Below, one piece after another: positions 1-8,340 of a stretch of 52,592 bases of DNA (position 1 is its first letter; each line of letters begins with the position of its first letter). Origin of the DNA: a virus; IMG/VR virus record IMGVR_UViG_3300017760_000007, positions 1-52,592 of that record; one strand, written 5' to 3'. Position numbers and translations under genes: made by a program. The notes beneath the pieces were generated by a model. The model was not told the origin of the DNA, ran no database searches, and saw only the letters and a list, made by a program, of their open reading frames with translations.

Positions 1-180
1 ATACTGAGCCAAGTCATCTTCTTGGAAGATGTTGTCTCTAGAAGCAGGGTTTCTTGGAATATAGAAACAGTCAAGACCAAACATCTTGATAGACTCAATA
101 ACCAAGTCTTCTATAAGATCCTGCTCACCATGTACTCTATCTACAGAACCATAGTTGTTGAAATAAGAATTTGTAGCCAC
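1..180 (-). CDS. 14: Neck protein gp14, 5' part only (runs off the window)
   Basis: The first 60 codons of a T4 gp14-type neck protein, which with gp13 closes the filled head and receives the tail. The translation begins MATNSYFNNYGS and continues with LIEDLVIESIKMFG and DCFYIPR, the N-terminal signature I know from gp14 of marine T4-like phages (recognised from memory, not searched). The start is GTG at 180-178: an in-frame stop lies four codons upstream and the next ATG would remove the conserved N-terminus. An AGGATAA ribosome site overlaps the end of gp13, whose stop is 4 bases upstream, so the two are probably translationally coupled and share the late promoter at 1482-1489. The C-terminus lies outside the window. 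Confidence 0.85.
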   Translation of the reverse strand, partial: MATNSYFNNYGSVDRVHGEQDLIEDLVIESIKMFGLDCFYIPRNPASRDNIFQEDDLAQY

Positions 181-184
181 TCTA

Positions 185-1450
185 TTATCCTATCATATCG
201 ACTGCGGGCAAAGAATAACTTGAAGCCATTTCTTCTTCAAGTCTTTGAATCTCTTCTCGTGCATCGCTTAAAATTTGTTCTCCATTGAACTGAACACCAC
301 CGGGCAATGTCATGCCATTGAACTTGGTGAGATTTGAACCCCACTGATACTTGATCTTAGCCGATGCATAGTTTTGTAGGAAACGGTCTTTCCAAACATC
401 AGAACCATTTGACGTATCTACAGTTTTATATGCTTCAACAACAATATAGTTACCCAGTGAAAGTTGATCCCAATCTGTATCAATCTGAATCTTGTTTGTG
501 TGTCTATTGAATCTTAGTTGCTGTTTACCAACCAACATCTCATCTAAAAGAGATAGATGAGCCATTGACATATAGTAATGAGTTATGTTATAATTAACTA
601 TGTCGTGTAAGTTATGAAGAATAAACTGATACTTTGCGTTAAACATACCAGTACCAGTAGATACTTCTGATTCCATTGGGAATAGATTAGAAACACCAAT
701 GTATGGGTCTTCAATAGTCTCGAAAGTAAGACCAGTTGTTGCTCCACCACCTACAACAGTTGTTTCAGTAGAACCATCTGTATTCTTTAACTGAAAAGTT
801 CCACCACCAACTGAAGACGTAGATACTCTATAGTCACCAGTTGCTAGTGTTGCACCACCTGTTAACACACCAGATACTCTAACCAACTGACCAACTTCTG
901 GAACATTTCCAGTTGTAGCAAACGAAGCACTTGTATCAGTTATCGTTATTGCACCAGTCATCTTCGTCTTAACACTTAGATCAATGTAGCGAGTTTCGTA
1001 CAACCCTCTATATAAATCTGTTATTTGTCGTGCGCCATTAGCCCTATGCACACTTGTGAAAGTATCACTTGTAGCGAACTTACCTATAGTAAACTCACTT
1101 AGAGATGGTCTTTTGAAGAAAACTCTGTTGTTATCTACATCGACTGCAACTACAGTTGCTTTTGCTGTGGCTTCTTCAGCACCACCACTAGATGAAGATA
1201 CTTCTTTGATGACATCACCTACTTTGAAGTCACCCTCTGAAAGTGTGCTAAATTCGATATAAGAGTTCAGTACTCTGGCTTTATAATATACTTTTTCTAC
1301 ACCATCGAAGTGATAATCATGATAATACGCTAACGCCTCATCAACTCTATCTGTCACTTGATCATCAGAAACATTGATATCGATTACTGGTTTACCCAGT
1401 TTTCTGAGACAATATTCTTTAAATTCGGCTTTAGTTGTTGGCTCTGCCAT
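185..1450 (-). CDS. 13: Neck protein gp13 with two inserted beta-rich modules
   Basis: T4 gp13-type head-completion/neck protein. The N-terminus (TKAEFKEYCLRKLGKPVIDI, then DQVTDRVDEALAYYHDYHFDG) and the region around residues 268-310 (NAKYQFILHNLHDI, HYYMSMAHLSLLDEMLVG) are the conserved core. At 421 aa it is about 110 residues longer than T4 gp13 as I recall it. The extra length is explained by two blocks: about residues 72-129 (FKVGDVIKEV...AKATVVAVDVDNNRV) and about 165-246 (VGQLVRVSG...LATGDYRVS...GLTFETI). Both resemble segments in other large proteins of this window. AGGAAT precedes the ATG and a late promoter lies just upstream. gp14 follows directly. Confidence 0.9.
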   Translation of the reverse strand: MAEPTTKAEFKEYCLRKLGKPVIDINVSDDQVTDRVDEALAYYHDYHFDGVEKVYYKARVLNSYIEFSTLSEGDFKVGDVIKEVSSSSGGAEEATAKATVVAVDVDNNRVFFKRPSLSEFTIGKFATSDTFTSVHRANGARQITDLYRGLYETRYIDLSVKTKMTGAITITDTSASFATTGNVPEVGQLVRVSGVLTGGATLATGDYRVSTSSVGGGTFQLKNTDGSTETTVVGGGATTGLTFETIEDPYIGVSNLFPMESEVSTGTGMFNAKYQFILHNLHDIVNYNITHYYMSMAHLSLLDEMLVGKQQLRFNRHTNKIQIDTDWDQLSLGNYIVVEAYKTVDTSNGSDVWKDRFLQNYASAKIKYQWGSNLTKFNGMTLPGGVQFNGEQILSDAREEIQRLEEEMASSYSLPAVDMIG

Positions 1451-1481
1451 GTTCGATTCCTAAATTATGTTGGTATAATAC

Positions 1482-1489
1482 TATTTATA
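1482..1489 (-). promoter_or_regulatory. T4-type late promoter for gp13-gp14
   Basis: On the minus strand this reads TATAAATA followed by GTATTATACC, matching the T4 late -10-like consensus recognised by the gp55 sigma factor. It lies 31 bases upstream of the gp13 ATG with no other gene between. The predicted start point is near 1476. Confidence 0.8.
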
Positions 1490-1524
1490 AGCAATAGACT
1501 TGTGCTATTTCCAGATACAATGAG

Positions 1525-1532
1525 TATAAATA
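1525..1532 (+). promoter_or_regulatory. Late promoter, first of a tandem pair
   Basis: Exact TATAAATA on the plus strand, ten bases upstream of a second exact copy (1535-1542), in the 143-base space between the divergent gp13 and the 129-aa gene. It would transcribe the plus-strand genes from 1594. Confidence 0.65.
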
Positions 1533-1542
1533 TTTATAAATA
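1531..1542. promoter_or_regulatory. Palindromic, bidirectional late promoter motif
   Basis: TATTTATAAATA is a perfect 12-base palindrome and contains TATAAATA on both strands (plus 1535-1542, minus 1538-1531). The plus copy lies 51 bases upstream of the ATG at 1594. The minus copy lies about 80 bases upstream of the gp13 ATG, behind that gene's nearer promoter. The AT-rich leader up to 1593 carries AAAGGAT-type ribosome sites; nothing else is seen in the gap. Confidence 0.7.
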
Positions 1543-1593
1543 AGTGATAACAGACTTCACTTAATTTCTATTGAAAAGGATAAAGGATTAAAA

Positions 1594-1983
1594 ATGAGCA
1601 TAACAATACCTAACGTATTCACTATACCTGCACTATCTGCTGATAGCGCCGTTCCAGTAAGCAGTGAGGGTCAAGTACATACATACGGATTTCCATATCA
1701 GGGTGGTAAAAGCACATTCGCATTCTATGGAACTTTTACCAACGTAACAAGTATTAAAATTCAAGCCGCATTTGATGGTGGTTCTGTAAATAACGGAAAC
1801 GACACCCCTGACGCAAATCCCGATCTTAACTTCATTGATCTAACCAATTCGGATGGAAACGCCGAACTAATCACCGCAAGCAACAGATTATTAACTGTTG
1901 ATATCGGTAAATGTATGTTGAGATTTCGTGTCGATGTGGGTGGCACAATGGCTGGCACAATTAATGTTGCAGTATCTTCTTAG
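1594..1983 (+). CDS. Small beta-rich protein of unknown function, late-expressed
   Basis: 129 aa, not recognised. The sequence is rich in Ser, Thr, Gly and Val, has alternating hydrophobic stretches suggesting a beta-sandwich, and has no signal peptide, membrane segment or catalytic motif that I can see. One Cys is present near residue 108. It is the first gene of the plus-strand unit, downstream of tandem late promoters and with AAGGAT/AAAGGAT ribosome sites, and it ends 8 bases before the 916-aa structural gene. By position and composition it is probably a small virion or decoration protein, or a partner of the next gene product. That role is inference only. Confidence 0.75.
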   Translation: MSITIPNVFTIPALSADSAVPVSSEGQVHTYGFPYQGGKSTFAFYGTFTNVTSIKIQAAFDGGSVNNGNDTPDANPDLNFIDLTNSDGNAELITASNRLLTVDIGKCMLRFRVDVGGTMAGTINVAVSS

Positions 1984-1991
1984 GAGTCTAA

Positions 1992-4742
1992 ATGGCTACA
2001 ATACTAAAGGGTACTGTTTCAAGAGGAACAGTATCTAAAAGTTTCAGCAAGGTTTCAGAATTTGCTACTCAGGCTGTTGCAGATGCTACAGGCCCAGTAT
2101 TTACTTCTGCAACATCTGGTCAAGTCTATTATAGAGTTGACGGAGTAGTAGGTCCAACTGTTTACACCGCTCAGGCAACTGATAGAAACGATATAACTTA
2201 TAGTTTGGGTGGAACTAACGCAAGCGATTTTGTAATCAATTCTACTACCGGTGCAGTTAGTTTAAACACTAGTGGATCGCCGTCAGTAGCCACAGATAAA
2301 ACATTCACTGTGACTGCAACAGACTCTGAAAATAACGCAACCACTACTAGCAACTTAACAATAAAAATCGTTGCTGATGTATACACTAAGTTCAACCCAG
2401 GTGGCACGGGCGACTTCAATTTAGCAATTAGCAAAATAGATATTAACGCACATAGAGGCACATCTACTGATGGATATCTTGGTGTTGGCTCTGATGACTT
2501 TAATATTAGATATCAATACTTTGGTGGGACACAAACCAATGGAGCCACTGTCGCCAAGACATTAGATATGGCTAGTGATGGTAAGGCTTATGGTAAACTA
2601 AAATTCGCTATTCGTGGTGGTGGTCAGGCGCCTAGAGTCACAAGACCAGATGAAAATGCTCCATATGACTTTACTACCGGTGATGAAATTGGTTTCGAAC
2701 TGGTTAGATTCAGTAGAGCAAACGGCTCTTCTACCAATCACTACAACACAGAAACATTTAACATCGATGCAGATCATGCAGGCTTTGTGGTAAGTGCGGC
2801 AGGGCAATCTGATGAGCAAAGAATGTATCTCAGTGATTATAATGGTGCCGAGGGAACTGGAGTACGAGACTCTGTACGACTAAGACACTCTTCTGACACT
2901 TCTGGTATTGCCGATATACAATCAACAACTCCAACAGGAACAGAAGTTGTTGTTGCTGTTGGGAGTTCTAGCAATATGCCTACAGGGCTAAAAACATCAA
3001 CTGAGTCTGATCTACTTGGTGAGCATAAGTTCGTAATCAATAATGGAGATGGTACAGTATCATTTGCAGACAGCCTAGCAGATGCTCAAGCAGGGGTTAA
3101 AGTACCTTTTGGTACTGATGTACCTAGTGGTATGAATAATATCATTCCACTAGGGTTGTATAAAATAACACACAGAGAGCCTTTCTATCTTGATGTTGTG
3201 GATGAAGGTCTTAGTTTCACAAACGCAACTGGTTTAACAGCTTCAAGCCCTGTTGTATATCAATCGGCTGTAGATAATACCACAGAATTTACATTTGCCA
3301 CACAAAACAGCGTTAGTGCAGACTACACCCCAATCAATAGCACTGGATTTAATGGCGAGAATGTAGCCACCGCTAGTGTAGTTAACGACTTAACTGGTGC
3401 GGTTAACTTAGGAAATTCTATATTTGGTGACGGTACACTAACAGTAAGAGCAGATTCTTTCTCCGGTATAAGCAAGACTCAAATAGTACACTTTGTAGAT
3501 TCGAGTGTTAGTATAACTTCTCCTCTTGGGCTTAGCTACATTTCTTCGGCTCAAAATTTTGTACCATACACATTTACTTGTACTTCCAACGGATCAAATT
3601 TTAGTATTAAAACTGGTAGTGTTACTGGTTTTGATGCGGCAGATGTATCAATAAATTCTTCTACTGGAGTAGTAACACTCGCTGGCGGAACAACAGGAGA
3701 TGGCTCATTTATAGTGCAATTTGAAAACTCGGGTACTGGTACATTACAAGACTCGCCAACTATTAATCTATATGTAGATACAGCACGATCTCTAAAAAAT
3801 TCATTTGAATATGCTAATATAAGACAAACAAGAGGTAGTGGTTTATCACTGACTCGTAATTGGGATGTCGTTGATATTAAATATACTGACGATATGGAAG
3901 AAACTGCTTTCTCAGATATACCTATTAGTGTTGCGTCTGTTCAAACTAATTCTGGTAATGCGGTTCTTGAGATGGCGTCAAATCACAATTTAACTGCCGG
4001 TGATAGAGTAAAAATTACAGACACCAGTGGAACTATTCCAAATGGTGAATATTTTATTAATGTAAATAGTGGCACTAGTTTTACTGCTCATGGGGCCGGA
4101 TATGATGGTACTCATCCAAACACAGGTGTATCTATACAAAAAGCCACAAACAAATTCCATTTAATGGTAAAATCTAAAACTGTTTCGGGTAGTACTAACT
4201 TCCATAATGATCATGCGATTGGTTGGATTCAAGTACTCAATCCAGATGGAACATTGTATAGTACTTTCAGCCCTAATGGAGGCGTGTCAGGTGAGTTTTC
4301 TCCAGGTGGTTTTTGGAAAACCTCTACTGCCAACGATGCTACCTATACAGATAGTATGTCAGCTACAACCGCAAGAGATAACTCTACTACAAATGTCGCC
4401 GCAGGCACATCAAGTCACAGATGGCTTTTAGATCACTCTGGTACACCAAGTGGTAATACGGGTCCTGCTGATGGATTCACTAACACTACTGGAAGTAATT
4501 CTATCTATAACACTCAAGTGTTACCAGTAGGTGATCAAATGATACCACAATTAGATTCAAGTCTTGCAAAATACTTATATAGAGAATCTTCTTCTACAAC
4601 AACCAATAGGGTCTCTTTCTTAAAAAGCGCCGCTACGACTTTCCCAAGCAATGGAATAATTAGAATGGGTGTCTTTGTTGCGGGTCAGACATTACCTACA
4701 GGTGACATCGAAGCACTTGCAGTAGCACTAGTAGAAGATTAA
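1992..4742 (+). CDS. Large structural/adhesin-like protein with a cadherin-like domain
   Basis: 916 aa. About residues 35-128 look like a cadherin-type Ig-like repeat: YSLGGTNASDFVINSTTG, then a DKTFTVTATDSENN strand and a closing LTIKIV. A second stretch at about residues 535-600 (FSIKTGSVTGFDAADVSINS, TGVVTLAGG) has the same layout. About residues 643-715 (HNLTAGDRVKITDTSG ... NGEYFINVNSG) match the RVSG/GDYxV module seen elsewhere in this window. The rest is Gly/Ser/Thr/Asn-rich and beta-like. AGGAGT precedes the ATG. Cadherin-like repeats are common in phage and bacterial surface proteins that bind carbohydrate or protein, so a virion surface or fibre role is likely but the receptor is unknown. 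The gene ends 11 bases before the next. Confidence 0.8.
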   Translation: MATILKGTVSRGTVSKSFSKVSEFATQAVADATGPVFTSATSGQVYYRVDGVVGPTVYTAQATDRNDITYSLGGTNASDFVINSTTGAVSLNTSGSPSVATDKTFTVTATDSENNATTTSNLTIKIVADVYTKFNPGGTGDFNLAISKIDINAHRGTSTDGYLGVGSDDFNIRYQYFGGTQTNGATVAKTLDMASDGKAYGKLKFAIRGGGQAPRVTRPDENAPYDFTTGDEIGFELVRFSRANGSSTNHYNTETFNIDADHAGFVVSAAGQSDEQRMYLSDYNGAEGTGVRDSVRLRHSSDTSGIADIQSTTPTGTEVVVAVGSSSNMPTGLKTSTESDLLGEHKFVINNGDGTVSFADSLADAQAGVKVPFGTDVPSGMNNIIPLGLYKITHREPFYLDVVDEGLSFTNATGLTASSPVVYQSAVDNTTEFTFATQNSVSADYTPINSTGFNGENVATASVVNDLTGAVNLGNSIFGDGTLTVRADSFSGISKTQIVHFVDSSVSITSPLGLSYISSAQNFVPYTFTCTSNGSNFSIKTGSVTGFDAADVSINSSTGVVTLAGGTTGDGSFIVQFENSGTGTLQDSPTINLYVDTARSLKNSFEYANIRQTRGSGLSLTRNWDVVDIKYTDDMEETAFSDIPISVASVQTNSGNAVLEMASNHNLTAGDRVKITDTSGTIPNGEYFINVNSGTSFTAHGAGYDGTHPNTGVSIQKATNKFHLMVKSKTVSGSTNFHNDHAIGWIQVLNPDGTLYSTFSPNGGVSGEFSPGGFWKTSTANDATYTDSMSATTARDNSTTNVAAGTSSHRWLLDHSGTPSGNTGPADGFTNTTGSNSIYNTQVLPVGDQMIPQLDSSLAKYLYRESSSTTTNRVSFLKSAATTFPSNGIIRMGVFVAGQTLPTGDIEALAVALVED

Positions 4743-4753
4743 GGAGAACGATA

Positions 4754-5074
4754 ATGTCTTTAAGTTTAGTACAAAACAAAGAAGAAATAATCTCTTGGTT
4801 GACTGAGGGTGAAAATATAGTCGTGTTTGATACGCATTATTCTGAAGAAGTAAAAGCGACTTTAACCATGCAAGCAGATTTAGTGCCAGATACTGAGAAT
4901 GAAATTAAACAGACAAAACTAGAAGAAACATGGCATGACGAATTGCCAGAAGACAGAGAAAACGATGTCTCTACTGCAATATCTGTTTACAACACAAAGG
5001 GTAGTTATTGGATGGGCATCTGCTGTACGAGAATCAAATCGATAAATGGTGTATCCATAACATATTCTAATTGA
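4754..5074 (+). CDS. Small acidic protein of unknown function
   Basis: 106 aa, not recognised. A strong AAGGAGA ribosome site precedes the ATG. The protein is acidic in its middle (EEVKATLTMQADLVPDTENE, WHDELPEDREND) and ends with a short hydrophobic, Cys-containing stretch (SYWMGICCTRIKSI). There is no clear membrane helix or signal peptide. It sits between two very large structural genes in the plus-strand unit, a position where phages often keep small fibre chaperones or tip proteins, but nothing in the sequence proves this. The gene ends 15 bases before the late promoter of the next gene. Confidence 0.7.
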   Translation: MSLSLVQNKEEIISWLTEGENIVVFDTHYSEEVKATLTMQADLVPDTENEIKQTKLEETWHDELPEDRENDVSTAISVYNTKGSYWMGICCTRIKSINGVSITYSN

Positions 5075-5088
5075 TATTATCGTGCAAC

Positions 5089-5096
5089 TATAAATA
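5089..5096 (+). promoter_or_regulatory. T4-type late promoter for the 1070-aa gene
   Basis: CTATAAATAG, an exact TATAAATA core 31 bases upstream of the ATG at 5128, in the 53-base gap after the 106-aa gene. The predicted start is near 5102. The spacing equals that of the gp13 promoter. Confidence 0.75.
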
Positions 5097-5127
5097 GTAT
5101 GATAACACATGAACCTAAGAGAATCGC

Positions 5128-8100
5128 ATGGCTACTACTAGAAAATATTTAAAATTTGGTTTAAGAGCAGACAAAAATCTTGCTGACATGAGTGATCAGT
5201 CAGAGGGTCTTGGCAACCTTTTAAATAATCTAGATAGAGATGTCAGAGATGTTCATGGAAATCTTGTAGGATTTAGAGTAGATGATGTTGTTTCTTTACA
5301 ACAACTCAGCCAAACAGATATTGCTAATACTGCACCCACTCCCGGGGCTATACCAGAAGCATGGACATGGTTAAGAGAAAACATTTCTTTTCAGACAGTA
5401 AATGGAAGAAACGTAAACATTCAGCCTCTTGTAACAATACAAGACGAAATAAACAAAGGAAAGATAGTGTTGGGCGATCCACCTTTTGTGAGTGGTGGAA
5501 CAGGTCCAATAACAACATATATCCCATCAGCTAGATTTGCTCCATACATTCCAAACAGTGGCTTGGAAAATGAAAAAGTTGCGGCAAATAAAATTCGACA
5601 AGGAAATAGATACAGAATAGAAAGTCTTGGCTCGCCTGCAATATCAGACGGATTATGGAACAATGTATCTACCACAACTGACACTGGTTACACCGCAGGT
5701 GACATATTCACAGCATCAACCAATAGCACACACGAGTTTTCATTAGATAATATGTCCGATGGAACAGATGGTTCTATTCAGCTAGAAGTGGGTAATGGAT
5801 TATTGGCGGGTATGCAAGTAAGATATCTGGAAACAGACTCTACATATTCCCCAAGCAACTTAACTCATAATACTGTATACTTTATTCATTCTGTAAATGC
5901 GGGCGGACAACAAGGATCAATAAAACTAACCCTACAAGTGGGTGGTAGTCCTATAGCATTTACTAAGCCAACTATTGAAGATGTCGATGATCCAAATCGA
6001 ACAGTTAGAAGTGCTGATAATTTTAAACTGGTGTTAGAGGGATATGACAATGGGGAAATTAGAAATGTAACTATGCCATCAGGAAAATTCGCCACTGAAG
6101 CTGAAGGCTTAGACCCAGATGAATTAAACTCTACATTATTGTACACTAAAAAAGTAGACCCCACTGGGGCTATAGGTGATGATCTACAAAATGATGATGA
6201 GTTTTGGAGTGAAAGTGGGTTTTCGTTATCTACACCATTTTATCCAGTATTTCCAGATAACTTTGGTGGAGTTCAGTTTGAAGGATATCTAGAAGATGGA
6301 TTTAATCCAACATTCGAAACAAATGGATTTCTTGTAGTGGAGCAAGACTTACAAGAAGATGGGACAGATAATAATTGGGAACTTATCAAAGGTGTTAATA
6401 CTGATAGATTAAGACCAATATATCCAGTGTCTTGGGGAGTTGACCCAAATGATTCTAACAAAACAAGACTTACATTTGGTAGTAATGGAGAAGACATAAA
6501 GAGACTTGCAGTAGGTATGCTAGTTACAGTAAGGCCTGATGAACACGCTGCCGCACAAGCCGCAAGTGATGCCGATCCAAACGATCAAGCACTATTTAAT
6601 GCAGTAAATGATGTTGGAAAGGTGTCTCGAACAATATCTTCTATAGATGTTGAAAACAACTTTATTACTGTACAAAAAATGCAATATATTGATAGTAGTG
6701 GTAATACACAAAACGCTACTGCAAGTTCATCTTTTGATCTTACCATTGAGTGGAGCATGGGTGGAAGCGACAGAATAAGTTTTCCGACAACAATATCTAA
6801 GCCAGTTGGTAGAAGACGAAGAGTAAGAATTACTTGTTGGTGGCCGCAAAGAAATCTGGGCAATAGAGATTTAGGGCAGTCAGATAAGGTATTTTCTGAT
6901 ATTTCTAGCAATAGAACCAATCTGAAAATAGGAAACTTTTATAAAGGTCAAAACAACCAAGATTTTAGTAATAAAAAATATAGTTTCCCATTCTATAGAG
7001 ATAGAAGAGCAAGTGCAACACAGCAAGAATCTCAAAATCAAATTAAAGTTGAGTATACTGCAAGAAACATTTACGAGCCTGTTAGATACGCTAAAGATAC
7101 TACAGACTACTATGACGCAACAACATATGGAGCCGAGGGTAGAATGGGGGTAATTCCTCTTGAGTTGGGTCCCAATGGTCTGATGAAATACTCTACGATA
7201 GGTAGCGATTTAGATAAGCCCTTTGAAGTAAAGCCTCCACATAATAATATTGCATTCATTGGTAATGTGGGTGATATAGTCATTACACATAATGATTCAA
7301 CTGGAACATATCACGCATTTAAGATAACATTTAATGACTTAAATGAGGGAGCCTTCTTGGTTGATTCTAGTTACTCAACGGTCACTGGTATAGCAGAGGG
7401 CACAGTTCATAGAGTTTTACTTGTTAGAAATAAAGGTCTGCATGGAATATATTCTACTACACACGATGGTTCTGATCATACTTTGACTCAACTGTCTACA
7501 AGTGATGCATCATATTCTTATCATGTCAATCAAGTTAAAAAAGAAGATTTTATCTATAAAGTCGAGTATGATAATATAAGTTCTTTAAACGAACATTTAT
7601 ATTCTGGTCGAAACCGTACTTATGCACCCATGAACCAGATTGCATTTAAATTAGAAACTATTGATCACGAAGATACCCGCAATCCAAGTACAACTAGTGC
7701 GAACTTTACAGTTTCTGCACACCCTCAAGCAAGTGGGGGTGTATTCACAACATCACAGGCTCTTTCTACGAATAACGGCATAATATTAGCATATTCATCA
7801 AAGGGTCTAAACGATAGATCGGCTATAACAGAGTGTACAGATGTTTTTGGTCACGAAGTTTCAGCAACAGCATCCGCTCCAACTAATGTACTTACACTAA
7901 AAAGTGTAGAAGGTATAAGTGGTGGCGATATAGTTTATCTAGATGGAACTATTCCATATAGTGAAACTGATCCAACTATTGTTGGAGTTGTTAACGGTGG
8001 AGCAAAAACAATTACTCTTGTTAATCAGAATGGAAACGTGAATATAACTAAAGAAGCCCCTCCAGGTACAACCATAGTATTTGTGCCTGCAACAGCAGGT

Positions 8101-8340
8101 CCTGATAGTGATGGTTGGGCCAAGCAAAATAAAGAATATTGTGTGACTCCACTTAATACCGCTCCACCTTGGGCAGGTACAACTGAAGGTCTAGAGACAA
8201 CAGATAGCAATCCAAGCATAGTTGCAAAGCAATTAAAATTTACTGATTTGACTTTCTTAGATGTCCCTACAAACCAAATTTCTGATCTTTCTGGAACGAC
8301 ACTAGCAAACGGATATTTTGATATAACTTATAACGACTAA
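5128..8340 (+). CDS. 1070-aa virion structural protein with dispersed beta modules
   Basis: Probable late virion protein, possibly a fibre. The N-terminus has a linking motif (ADKNLADMSDQSEGLGNLL, NLDRDVRDVHGNLVGF) of the kind found in large marine-phage structural proteins. Residues 159-199 are a clear Y-x-I module (GNRYRIESLG ... TAGDIFTAS). It is followed at about 201-282 by the HGL/VxY-type module (LLAGMQVRYLE ... NTVYFIHSVN). Residues about 560-580 carry a basic patch (RRRRVRITCWW). A late region (VLTLKSVEGISGGDIVYLDG) resembles other short beta modules. No enzymatic motif is visible. It has its own late promoter. Its TAA overlaps the stop codon of the opposing 733-aa gene. The exact place in the virion is unknown. 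Confidence 0.8.
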   Translation: MATTRKYLKFGLRADKNLADMSDQSEGLGNLLNNLDRDVRDVHGNLVGFRVDDVVSLQQLSQTDIANTAPTPGAIPEAWTWLRENISFQTVNGRNVNIQPLVTIQDEINKGKIVLGDPPFVSGGTGPITTYIPSARFAPYIPNSGLENEKVAANKIRQGNRYRIESLGSPAISDGLWNNVSTTTDTGYTAGDIFTASTNSTHEFSLDNMSDGTDGSIQLEVGNGLLAGMQVRYLETDSTYSPSNLTHNTVYFIHSVNAGGQQGSIKLTLQVGGSPIAFTKPTIEDVDDPNRTVRSADNFKLVLEGYDNGEIRNVTMPSGKFATEAEGLDPDELNSTLLYTKKVDPTGAIGDDLQNDDEFWSESGFSLSTPFYPVFPDNFGGVQFEGYLEDGFNPTFETNGFLVVEQDLQEDGTDNNWELIKGVNTDRLRPIYPVSWGVDPNDSNKTRLTFGSNGEDIKRLAVGMLVTVRPDEHAAAQAASDADPNDQALFNAVNDVGKVSRTISSIDVENNFITVQKMQYIDSSGNTQNATASSSFDLTIEWSMGGSDRISFPTTISKPVGRRRRVRITCWWPQRNLGNRDLGQSDKVFSDISSNRTNLKIGNFYKGQNNQDFSNKKYSFPFYRDRRASATQQESQNQIKVEYTARNIYEPVRYAKDTTDYYDATTYGAEGRMGVIPLELGPNGLMKYSTIGSDLDKPFEVKPPHNNIAFIGNVGDIVITHNDSTGTYHAFKITFNDLNEGAFLVDSSYSTVTGIAEGTVHRVLLVRNKGLHGIYSTTHDGSDHTLTQLSTSDASYSYHVNQVKKEDFIYKVEYDNISSLNEHLYSGRNRTYAPMNQIAFKLETIDHEDTRNPSTTSANFTVSAHPQASGGVFTTSQALSTNNGIILAYSSKGLNDRSAITECTDVFGHEVSATASAPTNVLTLKSVEGISGGDIVYLDGTIPYSETDPTIVGVVNGGAKTITLVNQNGNVNITKEAPPGTTIVFVPATAGPDSDGWAKQNKEYCVTPLNTAPPWAGTTEGLETTDSNPSIVAKQLKFTDLTFLDVPTNQISDLSGTTLANGYFDITYND

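Noticed and set aside
22-288. 88-codon plus-strand frame at the window start
   Set aside because: It is the shadow of gp14 and the gp13 end; the minus-strand translation gives the gp14 N-terminus.
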